A DNA stretch of 64,000 bases from Granulosicoccaceae sp. 1_MG-2023. Its GTDB lineage: Bacteria; Pseudomonadota; Gammaproteobacteria; Granulosicoccales; Granulosicoccaceae. The translations under genes were made by a program, and so were the position numbers. Location: positions 1 through 64,000 of the forward strand of contig JAUOPI010000010.1 in assembly GCA_030546905.1 (NCBI GenBank), written 5' to 3'. Under the pieces are notes generated by a model. The model saw only the letters and a program-made list of their open reading frames with translations, was not told the DNA's origin and made no database searches. Positions 51,083 to 60,854 of the stretch are shown in pieces; within the stretch, counting starts at the first letter, position 1; each line of letters opens with the position of its first letter.

Positions 51083-51688
51083 ATGCAAAACTTTATCGCC
51101 CGGAACCGTATCGTCGTCACGCGCTGGAGTTTTGCTCTGGTGATTGCGTTGGTTCTGTTTACCGCTCCTGTCTGGTCGCCCGATAGCCTGATGGCCCTGT
51201 TTATGAAAGCCGCCGGCTTTGCCCTGATTGTGCTCGGGGTGTTCGGACGCCTGTGGTCGTCGTTGTTTATTTGCGGCTACAAAACCAAAAAAGTGATCCA
51301 GGACGGCCCGTATTCGGTCACACGTAACCCGCTGTACGTATTCAGTTTTCTCGGTGCTATCGGTTTTGCGCTGGTGGCCCAGTCGTGGGTGATACTGGCC
51401 CTTATCGTGGCGATCTATGTGTTTATCTATGCCCGTACGATCAAGTTTGAAGAAGCCAAACTTGAAGACGCACTGGGGGTGGAGTACCTCAACTACAAAG
51501 CCAATACGCCGCGCTTTTTTCCGGATCTGTCGCTGTATAAATCCGTGCAGCAATACACGGTCACCGTGCCGCAGTTTCAGCAGGCGTTTAAGGATGCGGC
51601 CTGGTTTTTTATCGGTTACGGCGCCCTGCGTTTGGTCGATATGCTGCACCAATCGGGTGTTTTGCCGGCGTTCGTGCATCTGCCCTGA
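51083..51688 (+). CDS. Membrane methyltransferase, ICMT/PEMT-like
   Basis: From ATG 51083 the 201-residue protein has four or five hydrophobic segments. The isoprenylcysteine-methyltransferase-like region DGPYSVTRNPLYVFSFLGAI (SAM binding) is followed by FEEAKLEDALGVEYLNYKA, the conserved E-E/R segment. Bacterial members methylate lipids or small molecules. The substrate is unknown. It stands alone between dapA and the MBL gene. Confidence 0.82.
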   Translation: MQNFIARNRIVVTRWSFALVIALVLFTAPVWSPDSLMALFMKAAGFALIVLGVFGRLWSSLFICGYKTKKVIQDGPYSVTRNPLYVFSFLGAIGFALVAQSWVILALIVAIYVFIYARTIKFEEAKLEDALGVEYLNYKANTPRFFPDLSLYKSVQQYTVTVPQFQQAFKDAAWFFIGYGALRLVDMLHQSGVLPAFVHLP

Positions 51689-51800
51689 GCGCTGCAAAAG
51701 ATCGTCTGAGTCAATGACCGGCGCCTGTGCCTGACGCATTGCAGGCACGGGCGCCGGGTCCGAAGAACCCCTTTAAACCGGGTAAAACGGTGGATTGCTG

Positions 51801-52430
51801 ATGAAGTACCAAGTCACGCCGGTAACGGCGTATGCCCAGAACTCAACCCTGCTTTGGTGTGAAGAGACGCGCGAAGCGGCCATTACCGATCCGGGCGGCG
51901 ATATCGACACCTTGCTGAGCAATGTGGAAAAAGCCGGCGTCACCCTGAGCAAAATTATTCTGACCCACGGTCATATCGATCATGTGGGCCATACCATGGA
52001 GCTGAAAGCGCGCACCGGCGTGCCGGTGATCGGCCCGCATCCTGATGACGCGTTTTTGCTCAGTGATCTGGATGACTTTGCCGCGCGTACCGGCTTGTCG
52101 CACAGCGGCAATATCGAGCCCGACAGCTGGTTGCAGGACGGTGATACAGTCACCGTCGGTAATGCAAGTCTGAGCGTGGTTCACTGTCCGGGACATACGC
52201 CGGGGCATATTGTGCTGATTAATGAACAGGACCGTGTGGCGATTGTCGGCGATGTGCTGTTCAAGGGCTCAATCGGGCGCACCGATTTCCCGCGCGGCAA
52301 TCACGCGGATCTGATTCACTCCATCAAACATAAGCTGTTGGTCAGAGGCGATGACATCAGCTTTATCCCTGGCCACGGCCCGACCTCCACCTTCAGCGCC
52401 GAACGCCTCACCAATCCCTATCTGATCTGA
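51801..52430 (+). CDS. Metallo-beta-lactamase-fold hydrolase, YcbL/glyoxalase II-like
   Basis: The start is ATG 51801. The 209-residue protein has the zinc motif THGHIDHVG (about residue 55), HCPGHTPGHIVLI, GDVLFKGSIGRTDFP and the last His in IPGHGPTSTF. This closely follows E. coli YcbL (GloC), a type II glyoxalase-like hydrolase of S-lactoylglutathione. It is the last intact core-type gene before the island junction, and the yigZ remnant lies tail-to-tail with it. Confidence 0.88.
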   Translation: MKYQVTPVTAYAQNSTLLWCEETREAAITDPGGDIDTLLSNVEKAGVTLSKIILTHGHIDHVGHTMELKARTGVPVIGPHPDDAFLLSDLDDFAARTGLSHSGNIEPDSWLQDGDTVTVGNASLSVVHCPGHTPGHIVLINEQDRVAIVGDVLFKGSIGRTDFPRGNHADLIHSIKHKLLVRGDDISFIPGHGPTSTFSAERLTNPYLI

Positions 52431-52437
52431 GCGCCGC

Positions 52438-52668
52438 TCAGTTCTGCGGCTCAGCGCGGCGACAGATTACGTCGCCGCGGCCGCTGTCGGTCAGCTCGGC
52501 TTCGAGGGCGGGCAGGGCGTCGGCCGGTATCTCGCAATGCAGGGTCACGCTTGTCGTATAAGCGCAAGCGCCGATCACGCCCTGATGACCTTGGATCAGC
52601 CGGCGTATGCTGTCTTCGAGCGGGTAGGGCAGCCCGATGATGAGTGGCCCATCTTGCTCTGTGCTCCG
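52438..52668 (-). pseudogene. 3' remnant of a YigZ/IMPACT-family gene
   Basis: Read on the minus strand, about 68 codons encode PLIIGLPYPLEDSIRRLIQG, then VTLHCEIPADALPALEAELT and a DVICRRAEPQN end. This matches, segment by segment, the C-terminal DUF1949 domain of YigZ, an IMPACT-family protein. The N-terminal UPF0029 domain, some 130 residues, is absent. Upstream on the minus strand the frame continues without an initiation codon into unrelated AT-rich sequence. The gene has been cut near 52660, which marks the left edge of the island that follows. Confidence 0.75.
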
Positions 52669-52684
52669 AAAAGAAGCATTATGA

Positions 52685-52709
52685 AACGTTTTGTAATGTA
52701 AAAAACGTT
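52685..52709. promoter_or_regulatory. Inverted repeat at the island edge
   Basis: AACGTTTT (52685-52692) and AAAACGTT (52702-52709) form a perfect inverted repeat with a 9-nt spacer, in an AT-rich patch about 80-100 bp before the first island gene. It could be an operator for the island or part of an element end. Both are inferred. The rest of 52669-52786 holds no gene. Confidence 0.45.
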
Positions 52710-52786
52710 AAATCGAGACAGTGGACGACGGGGCCTGTTAACAAGCTTTCAGGACGCCACAAGTCTCTGTCATATCAGGAAAAACC

Positions 52787-55711
52787 ATGCAGACCTTGTA
52801 CGCCCCCGGTGCCCGAGTGATTATCCGGGACTGTGAATGGATCGTTCGTCAGGCCGACCCCAGTGACGACGGCGGCTACATCCTGACCGTGGATGGTTTG
52901 TCGGAACTGGTCAGTGGCAAAAGCGCCCGCTTTCTTACCCGGCTCGAAGAAGCAGAAGATGCCATCCGGGTTCTTGACCCGGCGGAAACCCGTTTTGAGC
53001 AGGACCTGACCCCCGGTTTCGAGAAAAGTCGCCTGTTTATCGAAACCCAGCTGCGTCAGATCACGCCGGCGGACGACAAAATCCACCTGGGTCACAAGGC
53101 GGCCATGGACACAGTGCCCTACCAGCTGGACCCTGCACTGCAGGCGCTGAGGCAGCCGCGCCAGCGTATTCTGATCGCCGACGCGGTGGGGCTGGGTAAG
53201 ACGCTGGAAGCCGGTATCCTGATGACCGAGCTGATCCGCCGCGGGCGGGGCAAGCGCATTCTGGTGCTCACACTCAAGAGCATGATGACCCAGTTCCAGA
53301 AGGAAATGTGGAACCGCTTTACCATTCCGCTCACCCGGCTGGACTCGGCCGGCCTGCAGCGGGTGCGCCACAACATACCGGGCAATCACAATCCCTTTTA
53401 CTATTACGACAAGTCGATCATCTCCATCGACACACTCAAGCAGGACAACGAATACCGCCGTCATCTGGAGCAGGCCTATTGGGATATCATCGTCATCGAC
53501 GAGGCCCACAATGTGGCTGAACGCAGTAGCGGCTCCCAGCGGGCCAAACTGGCGCAGCTGCTGGCAGGGCGGTCGGACACACTGATTATGCTGTCGGCCA
53601 CGCCCCACGACGGCAAGGCTCGTTCCTTTGCCAGCCTGATGAACATGCTGGACCCCACCGCTATCGCCGATCCGGATGATTACGTCCGGGAAGACTTCAG
53701 CGACAAAGAGCTGGTAATCCGCCGCTTCAAGAAGGATATCCGCGATCAGGTGAAGCAGGAATTCAGAGAGCGGGTGGTCAATGACATCTACCTGAAGGCC
53801 TCGCGGGAAGAAGAAGCGGCCTACCAGGCTTTGCTGGATGTGCCTTTCACCTACCGGGGCGAGCACAATGCCGAACGCAACGGTCAGCTGGTGCGCATCG
53901 GTTTGCAAAAAGCCATTTTCAGCTCGCCGGCCGCGGCGGAGGTCTCCGTGGAGCAGCGCATCCGCAAGCTGAAAGCCTCTGCACGGAATCAGGGGCAGCC
54001 CACGCAGCATGAGCAACAGGAGATTCAGGCTCTGCATTCTCTGTTGCTGGCCTTGCGGCAGGCGGATGCGGCACATTTCAACAAATACCAGGAACTGCTC
54101 AGGCTGCTTAAAAGCCGTGACTTCGGCTGGAAAAAAAATGACAGCGAAGACCGTTTGGTGATCTTCAGCGAACGCATCGAAACCATTAATTGGTTGCAAG
54201 AGCAGTTAAAAAACGACCTGAAACTGAAAGACGATGCCGTTCGCATCCTCCACGGCGGGATGTCCGATATTGAACAGCAGGAGATTGTTGAGAACTTCGG
54301 CAAGGAGGACAGCAAACTGCGTGTACTGCTCTGTTCCGACGTGGCCAGTGAAGGGATCAACTTGCATTATCGTTCCCACCGCCTGGTGCATTTTGACCTG
54401 CCCTGGTCATTGATGGTGTTCCAGCAGCGCAACGGTCGTGTGGACCGCTATGGTCAGGAACAAACGCCCGTCATCACCTACCTGATCAACCAGAGTGGCA
54501 ACCCCAAAGTGCGCGGTGACCAGCGCATTCTGGAGATCCTCAAGGAAAAGGACGAGCAGGCCTACAAAAACATCGGTGACCCGGCCGTCTTTATGAACGT
54601 GCACGATACGGCGGAGGAAGAGCAGCTTACCGGTGACGCGATGGTCAGTGGCACCAGTGCCGAAGACTTTGACGCGCAATACCAGCCGGACGAGAGCAAT
54701 GAAGGTGACGATCTGTTGGCGATCTTCCAAAGCGTGCCGAGCAAGGTGCAAGCCGCAGAAACCGGGCAGCAGAGCGTTGAACAGAGCTTCACCTGTGACG
54801 CTTACAGTCTTTTTTCCGGCGACTACGAATTTGCCCGGCAGGCACTGGATGCACTTAATCGTGAAGACAAGCTGGTCGACTTCAGCGCCAATGACGAGCG
54901 GCAGACGCTTAGTCTGACCCCGCCGGATGACCTGAAGTACCGTTTTCGCTTCCTGCCGCGGGAGATCAGCCCGGAGGATGGCAGTCTGGTGCTGACCGCG
55001 GACAAAAAGCGGTTTGATAAAGAGATTCGCCGCAGCCGTCAGGATGAAAGTGCCTGGCCCAAACTGCATTATCTCTGGCCCCAGCATCCGGCTATCCAGT
55101 GGTTGCAGGACAAGCTGCTGGCGCAGGTCGCGCGCCACAGCGCCCCGGTTCTGGTGCTGCCGGATATGCCCCGGATCAGCGAGGTCTTACAGCCGGATGA
55201 AAGCGTCTTTCTTGTCAGCGGCCTTATCCCCAACCGCAAGGCGCACCCGGTGATCCATGAGTGGTTCGCCATTCGCTGCCGGCAGGGACAGGTGCAGGAG
55301 CTGCAGCCGGCCATTCCCTGGTTGCAACAGTTGCAGCTGGATGAACGCCTGCCCAACGCGGCCCGCGCGTCGGACCTGACCCCCTTGGAAGCCCTGCGCC
55401 GCCCGGTAATAGACGCGGCGCAAGCGGAGATGGCGCAACGTCAGCAGGCTTACACCGCCCGCATCAAAGGGGAGCTGGCCGAGCAACTGGCCAGTCTGGA
55501 AACCCTGCAGGAGCGTCAGTTGGCCCATATCGAAAAACAGCTGGCGCAGTCATCCCAGGCGGAACACTTCAAGGCCGCCAGACGGGAAGCGCGCACCAGT
55601 CAGGTGAGAAAGGTGTTCGATGAATACCAGCAGTGGGTACGCGATACCCTCAGCATTGAGCCCGTCCCCTTTATTCAGATTATCGCCGTCTTCACCCTGG
55701 AACAGGACTGA
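52787..55711 (+). CDS. SNF2-family helicase, DrmD-like (defence island)
   Basis: The 974-residue superfamily 2 ATPase has Walker A ADAVGLGKTLEAG (about residue 134), Walker B VIDEAHNVAE (about 235), motif III LSATPHDGK, and a C-terminal helicase lobe with LLCSDVASEGINL and the SNF2-type motif VI QQRNGRVDRYGQ (about 540-555). A coiled-coil tail occupies residues about 880-965. This architecture is that of the SNF2 translocase encoded first in class 1 DISARM loci, and of similar stand-alone defence helicases. AGGA precedes the ATG. The methylase gene starts 32 nt after its stop, so they are co-transcribed. No nuclease motif is visible. Confidence 0.85.
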   Translation: MQTLYAPGARVIIRDCEWIVRQADPSDDGGYILTVDGLSELVSGKSARFLTRLEEAEDAIRVLDPAETRFEQDLTPGFEKSRLFIETQLRQITPADDKIHLGHKAAMDTVPYQLDPALQALRQPRQRILIADAVGLGKTLEAGILMTELIRRGRGKRILVLTLKSMMTQFQKEMWNRFTIPLTRLDSAGLQRVRHNIPGNHNPFYYYDKSIISIDTLKQDNEYRRHLEQAYWDIIVIDEAHNVAERSSGSQRAKLAQLLAGRSDTLIMLSATPHDGKARSFASLMNMLDPTAIADPDDYVREDFSDKELVIRRFKKDIRDQVKQEFRERVVNDIYLKASREEEAAYQALLDVPFTYRGEHNAERNGQLVRIGLQKAIFSSPAAAEVSVEQRIRKLKASARNQGQPTQHEQQEIQALHSLLLALRQADAAHFNKYQELLRLLKSRDFGWKKNDSEDRLVIFSERIETINWLQEQLKNDLKLKDDAVRILHGGMSDIEQQEIVENFGKEDSKLRVLLCSDVASEGINLHYRSHRLVHFDLPWSLMVFQQRNGRVDRYGQEQTPVITYLINQSGNPKVRGDQRILEILKEKDEQAYKNIGDPAVFMNVHDTAEEEQLTGDAMVSGTSAEDFDAQYQPDESNEGDDLLAIFQSVPSKVQAAETGQQSVEQSFTCDAYSLFSGDYEFARQALDALNREDKLVDFSANDERQTLSLTPPDDLKYRFRFLPREISPEDGSLVLTADKKRFDKEIRRSRQDESAWPKLHYLWPQHPAIQWLQDKLLAQVARHSAPVLVLPDMPRISEVLQPDESVFLVSGLIPNRKAHPVIHEWFAIRCRQGQVQELQPAIPWLQQLQLDERLPNAARASDLTPLEALRRPVIDAAQAEMAQRQQAYTARIKGELAEQLASLETLQERQLAHIEKQLAQSSQAEHFKAARREARTSQVRKVFDEYQQWVRDTLSIEPVPFIQIIAVFTLEQD

Positions 55712-55743
55712 CCTGCCCCGGCAGAGCACAGGAGCAAAACCCT

Positions 55744-58700
55744 ATGGCCGTACAGGATACTGCCGCCACATTTATCGGACTGAGCAACGACAACGAATTC
55801 TTCAGTGCCCACTATCTGGCCGAAGTCTTTCAGGGGGACCTGGCCGACACCATCAAGGCGTGGGATGCCTGCGAAGCGGACGCGAAAGAGCAGGGCGGGG
55901 ATTACGCCTCTCCCCATCGCAGGCTGCGTAATCTGAATCAGGACTACTTCGCCCTGCGTCACCGGATGAAGAACGAGCGCAAGGAAAAGCAGCGCATCGC
56001 GCTGCAGCGCGGCTTCTTTAAACAACTTATGGCCGCACTGGATATTCCCTGGCAGCCGGAAAACCGCGAACCGGCTGCCAACACCGAACTGCCGGTACTT
56101 GCGGCGCTGGGCGATCAGCTCTGGGTACTGGGGGCGTTGGACCCGCAGGACGAGGGTGAAGATCCTTTGTCGCTGCAGCTGCACAGCGATCAGTTTATCG
56201 GCGAGGGCCCGCACCATGACAAACTGAAGGGCCAGAGCTGGTACGCCATCCTCAACGATGCTGTGTTCCGTCAGGACAACCCGCCCCGCTGGGTGCTGCT
56301 GCTCAGCGACCGGCAGGGGATTCTGGTCGACCGCTACAAGTGGTCACAAAACCGCATGCTGCGTTTCGACTGGGAGGAAATCCTCGGTCGCCGCGACGAC
56401 AAAACCCTCAAAGCCACCGCCGTGCTCCTGCACCGCGAAAGCCTGGCCCCGGAAGAGGGGCAGTGCCGGCTGGATCATCTGGACGAAAACAGCCACAAAC
56501 ACGCTTTTGCCGTGTCGGACGACCTCAAATACGCGCTGCGCCTGGCGATCGAACTGCTTGGCAACGAAGCCGCCGGGCAGCTGATCGAACAGGCCCGCGA
56601 GCGCAAAGAGGGCATTTACAGCGGCAAGGACGCGCTGAACCCGGACCAGCTTTCCCTCGAATGCCTGCGCTATATGTACCGCATTCTGTTCCTGTTCTAC
56701 ATCGAGGCCCGGCCGGAGCTGGGCTATCTGCCCGGCGCGGATGAAACCTGGCGTCTGGGCTACAGTCTGGACAGCCTGCGCGATCTGGAGATGGTCCGCC
56801 TGACCACGGCCGAAAGCAAACAGGGGCGTTACTTCCACGACAGCCTGGCGCGCATGTTCCGGCTGGTTTATGACGGCTACGGCGAGAGCCAGAAGTCCGG
56901 CTACAACGATGCCAAATCCACCTTTATCCTTCGGGGGCTGGACAGCCACCTGTTCGACCCGCAGCGTACGCCCCTGCTGAACCGCGTCGTGTTCAGCAAC
57001 GAAACCCTGCAGCAGGTGATCCGCAGCATGTCCCTGACCCGGCCGCAAAAAGGTCGCCGGCGCCGTGGCCGGGTCAGCTACACGCAGCTGGGCATCAACC
57101 AGCTCGGGGCCGTCTATGAGGCGCTGCTCAGTTACCGCGGTTTCTTCGCCACCGAAGACCTGTACGAGGTCGCGCGCAAAGGGGACAACGTCAACCCGGA
57201 TGAGCTGGAAACCGGCTACTTTGTCACCCGCGGGCAGCTGGAAACCTTCGACGAGGACGAGCGCGTCTACGACCTGATCGACGGCAAGCGCAGCCTGCGC
57301 GTCCATCCCAAAGGCAAGTTTATTTACCGCATGGCCGGGCGCGACCGGGAGAAATCCGCCAGCTACTACACCCCCGAAGTGCTCACCAAAAGCCTGGTGA
57401 AATACACCCTCAGGGAACGCCTGACTGAGGACATCAGCGCCGATGAAATTCTGGACCTCACCCTGTGCGAACCGGCCATGGGCAGCGCCGCCTTCCTTAA
57501 CGAAGCGGTCAGCCAGCTGGCGGAAGCCTATCTCAGCCGCAAACAGCGGGAGCTGGGGGAGCGCATCCCTCATGAGGACTACCCGCATGAACTGCAGCGG
57601 GTCAAAATGCATATCGCCGACCACAATGTCTTCGGCGTGGATCTCAACCCCGTGGCCGTGGAACTGGCGGAGGTCTCGCTCTGGCTTAACGCACTCTCCG
57701 GCGGGCACAACGTACCCTGGTTCGGCTACCAGCTGTTTAGCGGCAATAGCCTGATCGGCGCCCGGCGGGAGGTCTATCCGGCCGAAGCCCTGGAAAAACA
57801 GCCCAAAGAATTTCTCTGGTTTAATCGCGCCCCGCGCCGGCTTGATCCCGTGCATTTACTGGCCGCGCCGGCGGCAGCCGATCATCCCGACGCTCGTCAA
57901 GAGGATGAGATCTACCACTTCCTGCTGCCCGATCCCGGCATGGTCGCTTACGGTGACAAAACCGCCAAACAGCTCCGCCCGGACGCTTTCCAACGCATAA
58001 AGGCGTGGAAAAAGGAATTCTGCGCCCCGCTGGATGAAAACGAGATCAGCATTCTGCAGCGCCTCAGCGCCGCCGTGGACCGTCTCTGGGCGGAACATAC
58101 CCGCATGCTTGAGCGCGACCGTCAGCGCACCGAAGACAGCCTGCCGCTCTGGGGGCAGGGCGGGGTAGAACGCGTCAACAGCAGCACCCGTGAAAAAGAC
58201 GAGATCCGCCGCGGCGGCATCTTCAACAGCAACGCCCGTATCGCCTCGCCCTACCGGCGTCTGAAACTGGCCATGGATTACTGGTGCGCCCTCTGGTTCT
58301 GGCCCCTGGACAAGGTCGATCAGCTGCCGGAGCGGCAAAAATGGCTGTTTGATCTCAACACCATTCTCAATACCGAGGGCACCTTCGACTTTGCCCCGGA
58401 GCAGGAAAGCCTGCCGGGAACCGCGGCGTCAGGGGACGCCGACGACGCCAAGCGGGACCCGGCGCAAAGCCGTGATGACCTTGCCAGTCCGGTGCAGGCG
58501 TCCCTGGTCGACGAGGAACCCCGGCAAAGCCTGCGTGCTGAAACCCGCGCCGCCCGCGAGGTGAGCAACCAGCGCGGCGAGTTGAATCTGGACAAACTCT
58601 TCAAAACCCCCTTTTTCAACACCCTGGCCATCGCCAATAAACTGGCCGAACGCTACCGCTTCTTCCACTGGGAACTGGCCTTTGCCGACATCTTCGCCCG

Positions 58701-60744
58701 CCGCGGCGGCTTTGATATCACCCTGGGGAACCCGCCCTGGCGCAAGGTGGAATGGCAGGAGGGCGGCGTACTGGGCGACTACAACCCCGCCTTTGTGCTG
58801 CACAAGCTCAGCGCCAAACAGCAGGCCGACCAGCGCGCAGCCGCCTTTGAGCGCAATCCGGATCTGGAACAGGCCTGGTTCGCCGAACTGGAAGAGGCGG
58901 AGGGCAGCCAGAACTTCCTCAACGCCACCCAGAACTACCCGCAGCTGAAAGGCGTGCAGACCAACCTGTACAAATGCTTCCTGCCCCGCGCCTGGGCCAA
59001 TATAAACGGGCAGGGCGTCAGCGGTTTTCTGCATCCGGAAGGGACTTACGACGATCCCAAGGGTGGGGGATTCCGGCGGGAGGTGTATCTTCGCTTGCGG
59101 CAGCATTTTCAGTTCCACAATGAAACCGGTCTGTTTGCGGAAGTCCACCACGCTACGATTTACAGTATCAACGTCTATGGTCCCAGAAAGTCCGAGCCGG
59201 CTTTTCGACACATTGCCAATCTGTTTATCCCGCAAACCGTGGATGTCTGCTTTAGCCATGATGGCCGCGGGCAGATGCCCGGCATCAAGGATGAGATTGA
59301 AACGGCCAGTGGCGCTATCAAAACGGTCTGGAATACCAACGGCCACCGCGATCGCATCATCGAAATCGGCCACCATGAACTGGCCCTCTTTGCCCGGCTC
59401 TACGACAAAGCTGGCACCGATCCGCTGGAAGCGCGTCTGCCTTCCCTGCACGCCCGCCAGCTGATCTCGGTACTGGAAAAATTTGCCGCCCAGCCCCGGC
59501 GGTTGGGGAATCTTAAAGGGCAGTATTTCTCTACCGTGATGTTCGATGAAACCTACGCCCAGCGGGACGGCACCATCAAAAGGGACACCCGCTTCCCCGA
59601 GTCCCCACAGCAGTGGATACTCTCCGGCCCCCACTTCTTTGTGGGCAGTCCTTTTTACAAAACTCCGCGGGCGGTGTGCACAAAAAACAGCGACTACGAC
59701 GTACTCGACCTGCAAACCCTGCCGGACGACTACCTGCCCCGCACCAACTATATCCCCGCCTGCGCCCCCGACACCTACCGCGACCGCACCCCCTGTGTGC
59801 CCTGGGTGGAAGAGGGCGAGTCAGAGCCGCGGTTGGTGACGGAGTATTATCGGTTCCTAAGCCGGGAAATGCTGAGTCAATCTGGAGAACGAACGCTTAT
59901 AGGGACGTTATTGCCGCCAGGGCCAGGAAATGTGCACACCTGTATTCAGCAGATATTCAAATCAACGCGGGACTTGATGAGCTTTTTCATCGGAGCGCTA
60001 TCTCTGCCTGTTGATTTTCAGGTTAAAAGTACCGGTGCAGGCCACGCAAACAAGAGCGTTATCGCAAAATTTCCAGTAATCGATCTGCAAGGAAGCAAGC
60101 GATATGCAGCAATGGTTCGGGCACTTTCGCTTGTCTCGTTGACCAAGCATTACACCGATTTGTGGGAAGAATGCTGGGAAGCTGATTTCCGCCAACAACA
60201 CTGGGCCATCCGCGAGCCCATCGCAGCGCTGGCGCAGGATTTCTTCGCCAACCTCACCCCCGAGTGGCAACGCAACAACGCCCTGCGCACTGACTACGCC
60301 CGCCGCCAGGCCCTGGTGGAGATCGACGTACTCGTCGCCCAGGCTCTCGGCCTCACCCTGGAGGAACTGCTCACCATCTACCGCGTCCAGTTCCCCGTCA
60401 TGCGCCAGTACGAAGCCGAAACCTACTACGACCAGAACGGCCGCATCGTCTTTACCCCCAGCAAGGGCCTCACCGGCGTCGGCCTGCCCCGCAAGGCCAG
60501 AAAAATGGAACTCAAAGAAGGCACCCGCTACGCCATCCACGCCCCGGACCGCAAGGAAAGCGATATCGCCCTGGGCTGGGAAGATATCCAACAGCTGCAG
60601 GCGGGCAGCGTCAGCAAAACCTTTGTGGACGACACCTTACCCGGCGGCCCCGCTGAACGCCGCATAGAATACAAGGCACCCTTCTTTAAACCGGACCGCG
60701 AAGAAGATTACCGGGTGGCATGGAATTTGTTTTCCGTTGACTAA
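55744..60744 (+). CDS. Eco57I/PglX-like adenine-specific DNA methyltransferase (defence island)
   Basis: The 1666-residue protein carries the SAM-dependent N6-adenine methylase motifs: SASYYTPEVLTKSLVKYTL (about residue 537), motif I CEPAMGSAAFLNEA (about 574), VFGVDLNPVAVELAEVSLWL and the catalytic NPPW in ITLGNPPWRKVEW (about 995). These belong to the group that includes PglX of BREX and the adenine methylase of class 1 DISARM. The N-terminal 500 residues show no recognisable nuclease motif. A segment at about residues 1365-1485 has lower GC and different codon use and may be a swapped target-recognition region. It probably marks self DNA for the island. Confidence 0.87.
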   Translation: MAVQDTAATFIGLSNDNEFFSAHYLAEVFQGDLADTIKAWDACEADAKEQGGDYASPHRRLRNLNQDYFALRHRMKNERKEKQRIALQRGFFKQLMAALDIPWQPENREPAANTELPVLAALGDQLWVLGALDPQDEGEDPLSLQLHSDQFIGEGPHHDKLKGQSWYAILNDAVFRQDNPPRWVLLLSDRQGILVDRYKWSQNRMLRFDWEEILGRRDDKTLKATAVLLHRESLAPEEGQCRLDHLDENSHKHAFAVSDDLKYALRLAIELLGNEAAGQLIEQARERKEGIYSGKDALNPDQLSLECLRYMYRILFLFYIEARPELGYLPGADETWRLGYSLDSLRDLEMVRLTTAESKQGRYFHDSLARMFRLVYDGYGESQKSGYNDAKSTFILRGLDSHLFDPQRTPLLNRVVFSNETLQQVIRSMSLTRPQKGRRRRGRVSYTQLGINQLGAVYEALLSYRGFFATEDLYEVARKGDNVNPDELETGYFVTRGQLETFDEDERVYDLIDGKRSLRVHPKGKFIYRMAGRDREKSASYYTPEVLTKSLVKYTLRERLTEDISADEILDLTLCEPAMGSAAFLNEAVSQLAEAYLSRKQRELGERIPHEDYPHELQRVKMHIADHNVFGVDLNPVAVELAEVSLWLNALSGGHNVPWFGYQLFSGNSLIGARREVYPAEALEKQPKEFLWFNRAPRRLDPVHLLAAPAAADHPDARQEDEIYHFLLPDPGMVAYGDKTAKQLRPDAFQRIKAWKKEFCAPLDENEISILQRLSAAVDRLWAEHTRMLERDRQRTEDSLPLWGQGGVERVNSSTREKDEIRRGGIFNSNARIASPYRRLKLAMDYWCALWFWPLDKVDQLPERQKWLFDLNTILNTEGTFDFAPEQESLPGTAASGDADDAKRDPAQSRDDLASPVQASLVDEEPRQSLRAETRAAREVSNQRGELNLDKLFKTPFFNTLAIANKLAERYRFFHWELAFADIFARRGGFDITLGNPPWRKVEWQEGGVLGDYNPAFVLHKLSAKQQADQRAAAFERNPDLEQAWFAELEEAEGSQNFLNATQNYPQLKGVQTNLYKCFLPRAWANINGQGVSGFLHPEGTYDDPKGGGFRREVYLRLRQHFQFHNETGLFAEVHHATIYSINVYGPRKSEPAFRHIANLFIPQTVDVCFSHDGRGQMPGIKDEIETASGAIKTVWNTNGHRDRIIEIGHHELALFARLYDKAGTDPLEARLPSLHARQLISVLEKFAAQPRRLGNLKGQYFSTVMFDETYAQRDGTIKRDTRFPESPQQWILSGPHFFVGSPFYKTPRAVCTKNSDYDVLDLQTLPDDYLPRTNYIPACAPDTYRDRTPCVPWVEEGESEPRLVTEYYRFLSREMLSQSGERTLIGTLLPPGPGNVHTCIQQIFKSTRDLMSFFIGALSLPVDFQVKSTGAGHANKSVIAKFPVIDLQGSKRYAAMVRALSLVSLTKHYTDLWEECWEADFRQQHWAIREPIAALAQDFFANLTPEWQRNNALRTDYARRQALVEIDVLVAQALGLTLEELLTIYRVQFPVMRQYEAETYYDQNGRIVFTPSKGLTGVGLPRKARKMELKEGTRYAIHAPDRKESDIALGWEDIQQLQAGSVSKTFVDDTLPGGPAERRIEYKAPFFKPDREEDYRVAWNLFSVD

Positions 60745-60854
60745 ACAGAAAACAGAATTTGGCAATAAGCCAAACCCTGCGAAATAAAAAAGCAGGCAGG
60801 AAGCGCATCCGGCGCATTAAACATCAATGGTTTTTTATATATAAAGGAATAAAG

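Noticed and set aside
52775-54199. Minus-strand open frame of 474 codons opposite the SNF2 helicase
   Set aside because: The sense strand encodes complete helicase motifs; the antisense frame lacks any recognisable feature.
56344-57855. Minus-strand open frame of 503 codons opposite the methylase
   Set aside because: It lies opposite conserved methylase motifs and has no motif or ribosome site of its own.
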